From: Streptomyces sp. NBC_00370
GTDB lineage: Bacteria; Actinomycetota; Actinomycetes; Streptomycetales; Streptomycetaceae
Length of the DNA stretch: 64,000 bases
Assembly: GCF_036084755.1 (NCBI RefSeq)
Contig: NZ_CP107968.1
Coordinates: forward strand, 4,984,501 to 5,048,500
Direction: 5' to 3'
Shown: positions 32,559-39,831 of the stretch, one piece after another
How positions within the stretch are numbered: position 1 is the first letter of the stretch
Layout of the letters: every line of letters begins with the position of its first letter
Translations under genes and position numbers: made by a program
The notes under the pieces: generated by a model
Seen by the model: the letters and a program-made list of their open reading frames with translations, nothing else
What the model was told of the DNA's origin: nothing
Databases searched by the model: none

Positions 32559-33296
32559 GTGAAGCCCGGACAGCCCGCGAACCAGCAGGACCAGCACGGC
32601 AGGCCCGGCCGGGAAGGCCCCCGGCGGCCCTGGGTCGTCGGCGTGTCCGGCGCCTCGGGCACCCCGTACGCCGCCGCCGTGCTGCGCGGTCTGCTGGACG
32701 CGGGGGAGAGCGTCGACCTCGTGGTCAGCCGGGCCTCCCGGCTGACGCTGCTGGACGAGACGGGCATCGCCTTCCGGGACGCGCACTGGCGCGAGGACCT
32801 GGCGGCCTGGCTGGCGCGCGGCGCCGACGGCAAGCCCGGTACGTTCGCGCCCGACCTGTCCGGTGTGCGCCACTGGAGTGCCGGCGATCTGGCGGCGGGC
32901 CCGTCCTCCGGGTCGTACCCGGCCAAGGGGATGCTGATCGTGCCCGCCTCCACCGCCTCCGTCGCGGGGGTGGCGCTGGGCCTGTCGAAGGACCTGTTGC
33001 AGCGCGCGGCGAGTGTGACGCTGAAGGAGCGCAGGCGGCTGGTGGTCGCCGTCAGGGAGACCCCGCTCGGCGGGCAGACGCTGAAGCAGCTGGTCGCGCT
33101 GGACGAGGCGGGCGCCGTGGTGCTGCCGGCGTCCCCCGGCTTCTACGCGGGGGCGACGCACATCCAGGACCTGGTGGACTTCGTGGCGGGCCGGGTGCTG
33201 GACGCGGCGGGCGTGCCGCACGGGCTGTACCGCAGGTGGACGGGGGACCTCGGCGGATCTCGTGACGGAGACCTCGGCGGATCTCGCGGAGACTGA
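32559..33296 (+). CDS. mqnM: UbiX-family flavin prenyltransferase of the menaquinone pathway
   Basis: This 245-residue protein has the UbiX flavin-binding VVGVSGASGTPYAAAVLRGL, the PAS motif MLIVPASTASVAGVALGLSKDLLQRAASV, and LVVAVRETPLG. It prenylates FMN to supply the cofactor of the UbiD partner MqnL (SCO4492 equivalent, from memory). The GTG at 32559 follows TAGGCT (32546-32551) by 7 bases and lacks a ribosome site, so the mRNA may be leaderless. The last residues are a perfect repeat, GDLGGSR twice, absent from the family core. Confidence 0.92.
   Translation: MKPGQPANQQDQHGRPGREGPRRPWVVGVSGASGTPYAAAVLRGLLDAGESVDLVVSRASRLTLLDETGIAFRDAHWREDLAAWLARGADGKPGTFAPDLSGVRHWSAGDLAAGPSSGSYPAKGMLIVPASTASVAGVALGLSKDLLQRAASVTLKERRRLVVAVRETPLGGQTLKQLVALDEAGAVVLPASPGFYAGATHIQDLVDFVAGRVLDAAGVPHGLYRRWTGDLGGSRDGDLGGSRGD
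33246..33286. repeat. Two 17-bp in-frame direct repeats at the mqnM 3' end
   Basis: GACCTCGGCGGATCTCG occurs at 33246-33262 and 33270-33286 with a 24-base period, duplicating eight codons of a flexible tail. Confidence 0.75.
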
Positions 33297-33371
33297 GGCG
33301 CGGCCCGATTCTGTCCTTTGTTTCTGAGTGTAATCTTGCGCGATCGCTGAATAATGGAAGGCTTCAGGTAT

Positions 33372-33827
33372 ATGGACGCCGTGGACAGGCAGCTCATCCA
33401 GGCCCTCAGAGAGAACGGCAGAGCCTCGTACGCGGAGCTGGGCCGGCTCGTCGGCCTCTCCGGGCCCAGCGTCACCGACCGCATCAACCGCCTGGAGACC
33501 GCGGGCGTCATCACCGGCTACCGCGCCACGGTCGACTCGGCCTCCCTCGGTCTCGGCGTCACCGCGCTGATCGGGATCTCGCTCTCCGACGCCGCCGACC
33601 ACGAGGACGTGGCGCGCCGGATGCGCGACCTCGGCGAGATCGAGGACTGCTGGTTCATCGCGGGCGACGACTCGTACATGCTCAAGGTGCGCGCCGACAA
33701 CGTGGACGGTCTGGAGAAGACCATCGGCCGGCTCAGCAAGACCAAGGGCGTCTCCCGGACCCGCACCACCATCGTTCTCTCCACGAAGTGGGAGAACAGG
33801 GTCGGCGAGCTGCCCGAAGAGGTGTGA
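33372..33827 (+). CDS. Lrp/AsnC-family transcriptional regulator
   Basis: This 151-residue protein has an N-terminal helix-turn-helix (MDAVDRQLIQALRENGRASYAELGRLVGLSGPSVTDRINRLETAGVI) and the RAM ligand-binding domain with ALIGISL ... DCWFIAGDDSYMLKVRA. Lrp-type regulators form octamers and respond to amino acids or related metabolites. ATG 33372 matches the family start; ATG 33354 would add six residues. It sits between mqnM and mqnE and could control them, though no operator is evident. Confidence 0.9.
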   Translation: MDAVDRQLIQALRENGRASYAELGRLVGLSGPSVTDRINRLETAGVITGYRATVDSASLGLGVTALIGISLSDAADHEDVARRMRDLGEIEDCWFIAGDDSYMLKVRADNVDGLEKTIGRLSKTKGVSRTRTTIVLSTKWENRVGELPEEV

Positions 33828-33936
33828 CCGCCGCGAGACGGCGCGCGCGGCCCGGCACGGAGGGCCGCTGCGGTCATGTCGGCGCGGGGGCGTAGGCTCG
33901 ACTGGCCCGATTGGTAGACGTATGGGAGGCGGCGGG

Positions 33937-35115
33937 ATGACTGCATCGATCCAGGATGTGGGCTTCAAGCGCGAGCTGGAGGAGAAGGTCCACGCCGGGG
34001 AGCGGCTGTCCCGTGAGGACGGCGTCGCCCTGTACGAGACCGACGACCTGGCCTGGCTCGGCGGCCTCGCCCACGAGGTGCGGACCCGTAAGAACGGTGA
34101 CGTGGTGCACTTCAACGTCAACCGCCACCTGAACATGACGAACGTGTGCACCGCGTCCTGCGCGTACTGCTCGTTCCAGCGCAAGCCGGGCGAGAAGGAC
34201 GCGTACACGATGCGCATCGAGGAGGCCGTCCGGCTCGCCAAGGCGATGCAGGGCGAGAACCTGACCGAGCTGCACATCGTCAACGGCCTGCACCCCACGC
34301 TGCCGTGGCGGTACTACCCGCGCTCGCTGAAGGCCCTCAAGGAAGCGCTCCCCGAGGTCTCGCTCAAGGCGTTCACCGCCACCGAGATCCACCACTTCGA
34401 GACCATCTCGGGGCTGACCGCGAGCGAGATCCTGGACGAGCTGATCGAGGCCGGCCTTGAATCGCTGACCGGCGGCGGCGCCGAGATCTTCGACTGGGAG
34501 GTCAGGCAGCACATCGTTGACCACAACACCCACTGGGAAGACTGGTCGCGTATCCACCGCCTCGCCCACGAGAAGGGTCTCAAGACCCCGGCGACGATGC
34601 TGTACGGGCACATCGAGGAGCCCCGGCACCGGGTGGACCACGTCCTGCGGCTGCGCGAGATGCAGGACGAGACCAACGGCTTCCAGGTCTTCATCCCGCT
34701 GCGCTACCAGCACGACTTCGTGGACATGAAGGACGGCAAGGTCCGCAACAAGCTCCAGGTGCGGACGACGATGGCGACCGGCGCCGAGGCGCTGAAGACC
34801 TTCGCCGTCTCCCGGCTGCTCTTCGACAACGTCCCGCACGTCAAGGTGTTCTGGCCGATGCACGGCGTGCAGACGGCGCAGCTCGCCCTCCAGCACGGCG
34901 CTGACGACATGGACGGCTCGGTCGTCGAGTACAAGATCACGCACGACGCGGACAACTTCGGCACGCCGAACAAGCTGGGCCGCGAGGATCTGCTGGAGCT
35001 GATCAGGGACGCCGGCTTCCGCCCGGTCGAGCGGAACACCCGCTACGAGACCGTGCGCGAGTTCCCCGGCCCCGACCCGGACCGGCGCGAGTCCCCGCAG
35101 CCCATGCGGGTGTGA
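33937..35115 (+). CDS. mqnE: Aminofutalosine synthase, radical SAM
   Basis: This 392-residue protein binds a [4Fe-4S] cluster through C71, C75 and C78 in NVCTASCAYCSFQRKPGEKDAY. It joins 3-[(1-carboxyvinyl)oxy]benzoate with S-adenosylmethionine to give aminofutalosine in menaquinone synthesis (SCO4494 equivalent, from memory). ATG 33937 follows GGAGG; the ATG at 33922 would place that ribosome site inside the gene. Its stop overlaps the GNAT gene start. Confidence 0.95.
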   Translation: MTASIQDVGFKRELEEKVHAGERLSREDGVALYETDDLAWLGGLAHEVRTRKNGDVVHFNVNRHLNMTNVCTASCAYCSFQRKPGEKDAYTMRIEEAVRLAKAMQGENLTELHIVNGLHPTLPWRYYPRSLKALKEALPEVSLKAFTATEIHHFETISGLTASEILDELIEAGLESLTGGGAEIFDWEVRQHIVDHNTHWEDWSRIHRLAHEKGLKTPATMLYGHIEEPRHRVDHVLRLREMQDETNGFQVFIPLRYQHDFVDMKDGKVRNKLQVRTTMATGAEALKTFAVSRLLFDNVPHVKVFWPMHGVQTAQLALQHGADDMDGSVVEYKITHDADNFGTPNKLGREDLLELIRDAGFRPVERNTRYETVREFPGPDPDRRESPQPMRV

Positions 35116-35660
35116 GGACCGGTACGGCAGTGGCGCTCACCTTCCGTCTCGACCCCGGGGTCGACGCCCACCTCAGGGACGGCCTGCTGGACCTGTGGGC
35201 CGACGTCTCGAACGCCGGCGGGGCCGTCGGCTTCGTACCGCCGGTCACCACCGAGGACGTCCGGCCCGAGCTGGTCAGGCACTTCGTGGCGATGGCGGAG
35301 GGCCGCGCCCGCCTCCTCGTCGGGTTCGACGAGGAGGGCGCCGTCGCCGCCGCCGTCTTCCTCACGTACAACACGCACCGGCTGATGCGGCACTGGATAT
35401 GGCTCTACACCGTGATGGTGCACCCGGACCATCAGGGCAAGGGGTACGGCCGCGAGCTGATGGCCGCCGCCGCGGACGCGGCGAGCGGGTTCGACGGCAT
35501 CGAGGCGATCCGGCTCACCTGCCGCGGCGGCACGGGCGTCGACCGCTTCTACGCGTCCTGCGGTTACAAGGAAATGGGCCGGGTGCCCGGCGCGATCCGC
35601 GTCGCCCCAGGTGACGACAGGGACGACATTACGATGCTGCTCCCCCTGAACCGGGGCTGA
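35112..35660 (+). CDS. GNAT-family N-acetyltransferase
   Basis: This 182-residue protein has the acetyl-CoA motif MVHPDHQGKGYGRELMAAA and FYASCGYKEMGRVPGAI near the C-terminus. The acceptor is unknown. GTG 35112 overlaps the mqnE stop (GTGTGA), so it is cotranslated with mqnE. Conservation beside mqnE may be only positional. Confidence 0.88.
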   Translation: MRTGTAVALTFRLDPGVDAHLRDGLLDLWADVSNAGGAVGFVPPVTTEDVRPELVRHFVAMAEGRARLLVGFDEEGAVAAAVFLTYNTHRLMRHWIWLYTVMVHPDHQGKGYGRELMAAAADAASGFDGIEAIRLTCRGGTGVDRFYASCGYKEMGRVPGAIRVAPGDDRDDITMLLPLNRG

Positions 35661-35713
35661 ACCGGCCGTGCTTCACTGTTCAGGAGGAACCGGAGAATGA
35701 GAGAAGGCCCGTC

Positions 35714-36010
35714 GTGTCCCTAGCGAAGCCAAGCGCCACCGTCCGCTACACCGGCATGCGCATCGCCATCTTCATGGGCTGCCTGGTCCTCTCGGCCGCT
35801 CTGGTCCACGTCGGGGTGCTGCCCAAGGGCCTCGGGGACTCCAACTTCATCTGGGTGCTGCTGCTCGCGCTCGTCCTCTCGGCCCCCCTGAGCTTCGTCC
35901 TGCTGCGCAAGCAGCGCGACGAGATGTCCGTACAGCTGTCGGGCCGGGTGGAGAGCGTGAAGGCCAAGCTGGAGGCCAACAGGACGCAGGAGGACGGCGT
36001 CGCCGAGTAA
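35714..36010 (+). CDS. DUF4229 small membrane protein
   Basis: This 98-residue protein has two membrane helices (about 15-34 and 44-64) separated by a short loop, then LRKQRDEMSVQLSGRVESVKAKLEANR, a cytoplasmic helix. It matches the DUF4229 layout found next to menaquinone genes in actinobacteria. GTG 35714 follows AGAAGG. A hairpin terminator follows 31 bases after the stop. Confidence 0.85.
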   Translation: MSLAKPSATVRYTGMRIAIFMGCLVLSAALVHVGVLPKGLGDSNFIWVLLLALVLSAPLSFVLLRKQRDEMSVQLSGRVESVKAKLEANRTQEDGVAE

Positions 36011-36041
36011 GCGCCGCGTAAGCTTCCTCACATCAGCGCAG

Positions 36042-36080
36042 CACCCCGGCTCCGGGGCCGTTCCCCCTGGAGCCGGGGTG
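36042..36080 (+). terminator. Intrinsic terminator after the mqnE-GNAT-DUF4229 genes
   Basis: CACCCCGGCTCC (36042-36053) pairs perfectly with GGAGCCGGGGTG (36069-36080), followed by TTGTCTTGTG. This is a good intrinsic terminator for the plus-strand transcript. Confidence 0.85.
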
Positions 36081-36198
36081 TTGTCTTGTGTGCGGGGGGA
36101 GTTGGGCGATCAAGAGGCCCGTTCCCGGCCCGCCGGACCGCCGCGGCCCCAAAGAAACGCTTTGAGCAGCTCAAAGCGCGAGTGTTAACGTCCTCGAC

Positions 36199-36306
36199 AT
36201 GAAGACAGCAGTGCGCCTCCGCCACGACATGAGCGTCCCGCTCGTGGCGCGCCTGCATGTCGATCTCTGCCGCTGCATGTCCGCGGTCTGTTGCCGCGCC
36301 GTCTGA
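36199..36306 (+). CDS. Cysteine-rich leader peptide upstream of a DAACS symporter
   Basis: A 35-residue open frame (ATG 36199 to TGA 36304-36306; an inner ATG at 36229 is also possible) ends ARLHVDLCRCMSAVCCRAV. The HVDLxRxxSxxC pattern is that of the short actinobacterial leader peptides found before sulfur-related genes. Cys codons are consecutive or nearly so (four in nine residues). Ribosome stalling on them when Cys-tRNA is scarce could control the symporter starting about 130 bases later. The function is inferred from this layout. Confidence 0.65.
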   Translation: MKTAVRLRHDMSVPLVARLHVDLCRCMSAVCCRAV

Positions 36307-36434
36307 CCCGGCATCAGCAGCGGCGCCTTCCCGGACAGCTCAGCCACGCTCAGCAGCGCGCGGGCGCCGCACCCCGTCCCTCTCGGAAAACCGTGTCCCG
36401 CCCTGCCGGGACGCGCCACGACTGGAGTGTGTCC

Positions 36435-37817
36435 GTGTCCGCGAATCCCGCGCCCACCGGATCCCCGGCGCCGGCCGAATCCCCGGCCCCCGCCGGATCC
36501 ACCGGGTCCACCGGCTTCCGCATACCCAAGGTCCCGTTCTGGGTCCAGATCGTCGCCGGCCTCGTGCTCGGTGTGCTGCTCGGCTGGCTCGCCCGCAGCC
36601 AGCACATCCACTGGCTGTACACCACGCTGGACGAGATCGGCAGTCTCTTCGTCCAGCTGCTGAAGCTGGCCGTCGGCCCACTGGTGTTCTTCGCGATCCT
36701 GATCTCGATCACCAACCTCCGCAAGGTCAACAACGCGGCCAGGCTGGCCACCCGCACCCTGCTCTGGTTCATGATCACCTCACTGATCGCCGTCGCCATC
36801 GGCCTCGCGATCGGTCTGATCACCAACCCGGGCTCGGGCACGGGGCTCACCCCGAAGGACGGCAAGCTCCCGCAGCACACGGGCTCCTGGATCGACTTCC
36901 TCACCGGCATCGTGCCGACCGACGTCGTCACGCCGTTCACCGAGCTGAACGTCCTGCAGATCGTCTTCATGGCGGCCATCGCGGGCATCGCCGCGCTCAA
37001 GCTCGGCGAGCGGGCCAAGCCGATCCTCACCATCAGCGAGGCCGTGCTCGAACTGCTCCAGAAGGCCCTGTGGTGGGTCATCCGGCTCGCCCCGCTCGGC
37101 ACCATCGGGCTGATCGGCTTCGCCATCGCCGACTACGGCTGGGACCTGATCAGCCAGTACGCGACCTTCACCGCCGACGTCTACGTCGGCTGCGCGCTGG
37201 TGCTCTTCGGCGTCTACCCGCTGCTGCTCGCCACCGTCGCCAAGGTCAACCCGATCCAGTTCTACAAGGGCGCCTGGCCGGCGATCCAGCTGGCCTTCGT
37301 CTCCCGCTCGTCCGTCGGCACGATGCCGGTCACCCAGAAGGTCACCGAGCGCCTGGGCGTGCCGAAGGAGTACACCTCCTTCGCCGTGCCGTTCGGCGCG
37401 ACGACCAAGATGGACGGCTGCGCCGCGATCTACCCGGCGCTCGCCGCGATCTTCATCGCGCAGATCTTCGACGTGCACCTGGGCATCCAGGACTACCTGC
37501 TCATCGCGTTCGTCTCGGTCGTCGGCTCGGCGGCGACGGCCGGTCTCACCGGCGCGACCGTCATGCTGACGCTGACCCTCTCCACGCTGGGCCTCCCGCT
37601 GGAGGGTGTCGGCCTGCTGCTGGCGATCGACCCGATTCTGGACATGATGAGGACCGCGACGAACGTCGCGGGCCAGATCGTCGCCCCGCTGATCGTGGCC
37701 GCGGGCGAGAACATCCTCGACCGCGACGCCTACGACTCGGCGACGTCCCTGAACCCGGACGAGAACCCCGACGAGAACGTGGCCGAGGACCGGCACCGCG
37801 TCCCGGTCGCCGCCTGA
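36435..37817 (+). CDS. Dicarboxylate/amino acid:cation symporter (DAACS family)
   Basis: This 460-residue protein has eight or more helices, re-entrant hairpins, the serine-rich SRSSVGTMPVTQKV motif, GATTKMDGCAAIYPALAAIFIAQ, and the substrate-site segment LLAIDPILDMMRTATNVAGQ with the conserved Asp and NxxG. It imports an acidic or dicarboxylate-like amino acid with sodium or protons. A 30-residue Ala/Pro/Ser-rich N-terminus precedes helix 1. GTG 36435 follows GGAG at 7 bases. The cysteine-rich leader upstream suggests cystine as a possible substrate (inference). Confidence 0.93.
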   Translation: MSANPAPTGSPAPAESPAPAGSTGSTGFRIPKVPFWVQIVAGLVLGVLLGWLARSQHIHWLYTTLDEIGSLFVQLLKLAVGPLVFFAILISITNLRKVNNAARLATRTLLWFMITSLIAVAIGLAIGLITNPGSGTGLTPKDGKLPQHTGSWIDFLTGIVPTDVVTPFTELNVLQIVFMAAIAGIAALKLGERAKPILTISEAVLELLQKALWWVIRLAPLGTIGLIGFAIADYGWDLISQYATFTADVYVGCALVLFGVYPLLLATVAKVNPIQFYKGAWPAIQLAFVSRSSVGTMPVTQKVTERLGVPKEYTSFAVPFGATTKMDGCAAIYPALAAIFIAQIFDVHLGIQDYLLIAFVSVVGSAATAGLTGATVMLTLTLSTLGLPLEGVGLLLAIDPILDMMRTATNVAGQIVAPLIVAAGENILDRDAYDSATSLNPDENPDENVAEDRHRVPVAA

Positions 37818-37934
37818 CCGTACGGCCCGTCCGAGGCGCCCCGCGCCGCAAGTGCCCCCCGAGCCCGTGCTCGGGGGGCACGATATCGTGGGGCCCCGCA
37901 TCGGACGGATGCACGCAATCACATGAGGTGAATC

Positions 37935-38732
37935 GTGGGACTTGCTCCGCGCGTCGTCGCTTTCGACCTGGACGACACTCTCGCTCTTTCGAAGACGAAG
38001 ATCACGCCCCGGATAGCCAAGTGCCTCGAAGCGCTTCTCTCGGAAAAAGAAGTCTGCATCATTTCCGGCGGCCGGTACGAACAGTTCCGGAACCAGGTCC
38101 TGGACGAGCTGCCGCTCACGCCCGAACTGGCCGGCCGGCTGCATCTGATGCCCACCTGCGGAACGCGCTACCTCCGCTGGGAATCGGGCGGCTGGCAGGA
38201 CATCTACGCCGAGAACCTCAAGCCCGAACAGACGGAACTCGCCGTCTCCGTCCTGTCCGAGGGCGCCCGCTCGCTGGGGCTGTGGGAGTCGGAGACCTGG
38301 GGAGACGTGATCGAGGACCGCGGAAGTCAGGTCACCTTCTCGGCCCTCGGCCAGCAGGCGCCGCCGGACGCGAAAGCCGCCTGGGACCCGGACGGTTCGC
38401 GCAAGGAGAGCCTGCGCGCGTACGCCGCCGCGCGGCTCCCGGAGCTGGAGGTGCGCAGCGGCGGCAGTACGTCGATCGATGTGACACGAAAAGGAATCGA
38501 CAAGTCGTACGGAATGCGGAAGCTGATGGCACATCTCGGCCTGGAAATCCAGGACGTGCTCTTCGTCGGCGATCGCCTCGACGAGGGCGGAAATGACTTC
38601 CCGGTGCGCGCGATGGGTGTGTCGTGCATTTCGGTCACCGGCTGGGAAGAGACCGCGGACTGTATCGACTGGCTTCTCGGCGTAAATCCAGAATTGCCGG
38701 AGCCGGCCCTGATGGCGCCCCTTCCCGCTTAG
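37935..38732 (+). CDS. HAD-family hydrolase, phosphomannomutase-like (type IIB)
   Basis: This 265-residue protein has the nucleophile motif FDLDDTLALSK, Ser/Thr motif CIISGG, Lys in KGIDKSYGMRKLM, and GDRLDEGGNDFPV with the terminal Asp pair. The cap segment EDRGSQVTFSALGQQAP resembles eukaryotic-type phosphomannomutase, so a sugar phosphate is the likely substrate. GTG 37935 follows GAGGTGA. It reads into the TetR gene with a 7-base gap. Confidence 0.88.
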   Translation: MGLAPRVVAFDLDDTLALSKTKITPRIAKCLEALLSEKEVCIISGGRYEQFRNQVLDELPLTPELAGRLHLMPTCGTRYLRWESGGWQDIYAENLKPEQTELAVSVLSEGARSLGLWESETWGDVIEDRGSQVTFSALGQQAPPDAKAAWDPDGSRKESLRAYAAARLPELEVRSGGSTSIDVTRKGIDKSYGMRKLMAHLGLEIQDVLFVGDRLDEGGNDFPVRAMGVSCISVTGWEETADCIDWLLGVNPELPEPALMAPLPA

Positions 38733-38739
38733 TCGCGTC

Positions 38740-39441
38740 ATGGCTGCGGGGGACGGTCGGAGCAAGAGGTTGCCGCGGGCCGTGCGGGAGCGGCAGATGA
38801 TGGACGCCGCCGTGGTGACGTTCGGGCGGCACGGGTACCGGGCCGCTTCGATGGACGGCATAGCCGAGCTGGCCGGGGTCTCGAAACCGCTGGTGTACCT
38901 GTATCTGAACTCGAAGGAAGACCTGTTCATCGCCTGCATCCGGCGCGAGGCGCGGGCGCTGCTCGGCGCGGTGGAGGCGGCCGTCGAGCCGGGCTGGCCC
39001 GCCGACCGGCAGCTCTGGGCGGGGCTCACCGCGTTCTTCGGCTACACCGCCGAGCATCCCGAGGGCTGGGCCGTACTGCACCGTCAGGCCCGCACCAACG
39101 GGGAGCCGTTCGCCGCCGAGGCCGGAAAGACCCGGGACGAACTGGCCGCGTACGTCGCCGGCCTGCTCGGCGAGGCGGCCCGCGACACGCACGGCCCCGA
39201 CGACTTCGGCGAGCGGGACATCGCCGGGCTCGCCCAAGCGCTCGTGGGCGCCGCGGAATCGCTCGCCGCCTGGGCCAACGAGACGCCGGAGGTGACGGCG
39301 AAAGAGGCGGCGTCGACGCTGATGAACTTCGCCTGGGCGGGGCTCGGCCGCCTGCTGAACGGCGAACGCTGGTCGGCGTCGCAGCAGCCGACCGCCGGGG
39401 GGAGGGGGCCGGGGCCGCAGGAGGGGGGTGTCCGGACGTAA
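38740..39441 (+). CDS. TetR-family transcriptional regulator
   Basis: This 233-residue protein has an N-terminal helix-turn-helix (MMDAAVVTFGRHGYRAASMDGIAELAGVSKPLVYLYLNSKEDLF) and a helical ligand-binding domain. The last 20 residues are Gly/Pro-rich, and the end of the gene forms one arm of a 17-bp inverted repeat. It lies 391 bases upstream of an acyl-CoA synthetase gene on the same strand, so control of fatty-acid or CoA-ester metabolism is plausible but not shown. Confidence 0.9.
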   Translation: MAAGDGRSKRLPRAVRERQMMDAAVVTFGRHGYRAASMDGIAELAGVSKPLVYLYLNSKEDLFIACIRREARALLGAVEAAVEPGWPADRQLWAGLTAFFGYTAEHPEGWAVLHRQARTNGEPFAAEAGKTRDELAAYVAGLLGEAARDTHGPDDFGERDIAGLAQALVGAAESLAAWANETPEVTAKEAASTLMNFAWAGLGRLLNGERWSASQQPTAGGRGPGPQEGGVRT

Positions 39442-39483
39442 AGCACTGGAGCGCATGCGACGAGCAGTCCGGACACCCCCCTC
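39421..39483. terminator. Long inverted repeat spanning the end of the TetR gene
   Basis: Arms 39421-39437 and 39467-39483 are perfectly complementary over 17 bases with a 29-base loop. The left arm encodes the last codons of TetR. It may form a terminator hairpin or an operator; no T-run follows. Confidence 0.6.
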
Positions 39484-39512
39484 CGAAGGCCCCGGACGCC
39501 GCGCGGGACGTT

Positions 39513-39703
39513 GAGACCGCAACGGACCCGCACCCCCAAGCCCGCGCCGGAGGGCGAGACCGCAACCAAGACCTGCAACCAAGACCCGCACCCGCAAGCC
39601 CGCGCCCGACCGCGCCACCGGAGCCAAGACCGGCAACGGACCAGCACCCGAAGGCGAGAGCGCAACCAAGTCCCGTCACCCAAGCCCGCGCCGGACGGCG
39701 AAG
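39513..39703. repeat. Degenerate direct-repeat array upstream of the acyl-CoA synthetase gene
   Basis: About four imperfect units of 45-55 bases share GAGACCGCAACCAAG, CCCGCACCC and AAGCCCGCGCC with local duplications. No reading frame through it looks like a real protein. Unit length and drift do not fit CRISPR. It could be a spacer that expanded by slippage or a set of degenerate binding sites. Confidence 0.55.
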
Positions 39704-39831
39704 CGCGTGCGCCTTCTGTGGTGATCTCGAACGTCTTTGAGCCCCGTGGCCATGGGGAGTTGACCCGGGGCAGGCTGTTCCGGTCCCATGGCCCCCACGT
39801 CCGACCTCACCCCCCACACGAGGAGCCGCCC
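39704..39831 (+). other. Leader of the acyl-CoA synthetase gene
   Basis: The stretch between the repeat array and the GTG at 39832 is the most A/T-containing part of the gap near GATCTCGAACGTCTTTGAG and probably contains the promoter. Hexamers are not distinct. Confidence 0.35.

Noticed and set aside
39513..39703. CRISPR array
   Set aside because: Units are degenerate and of unequal length, with no unique spacers and no cas genes nearby.
39511..39831. N-terminal extension of the acyl-CoA synthetase
   Set aside because: It is encoded by the degenerate repeat array, is Arg/Pro-rich, and the GTG at 39832 has a proper ribosome site.
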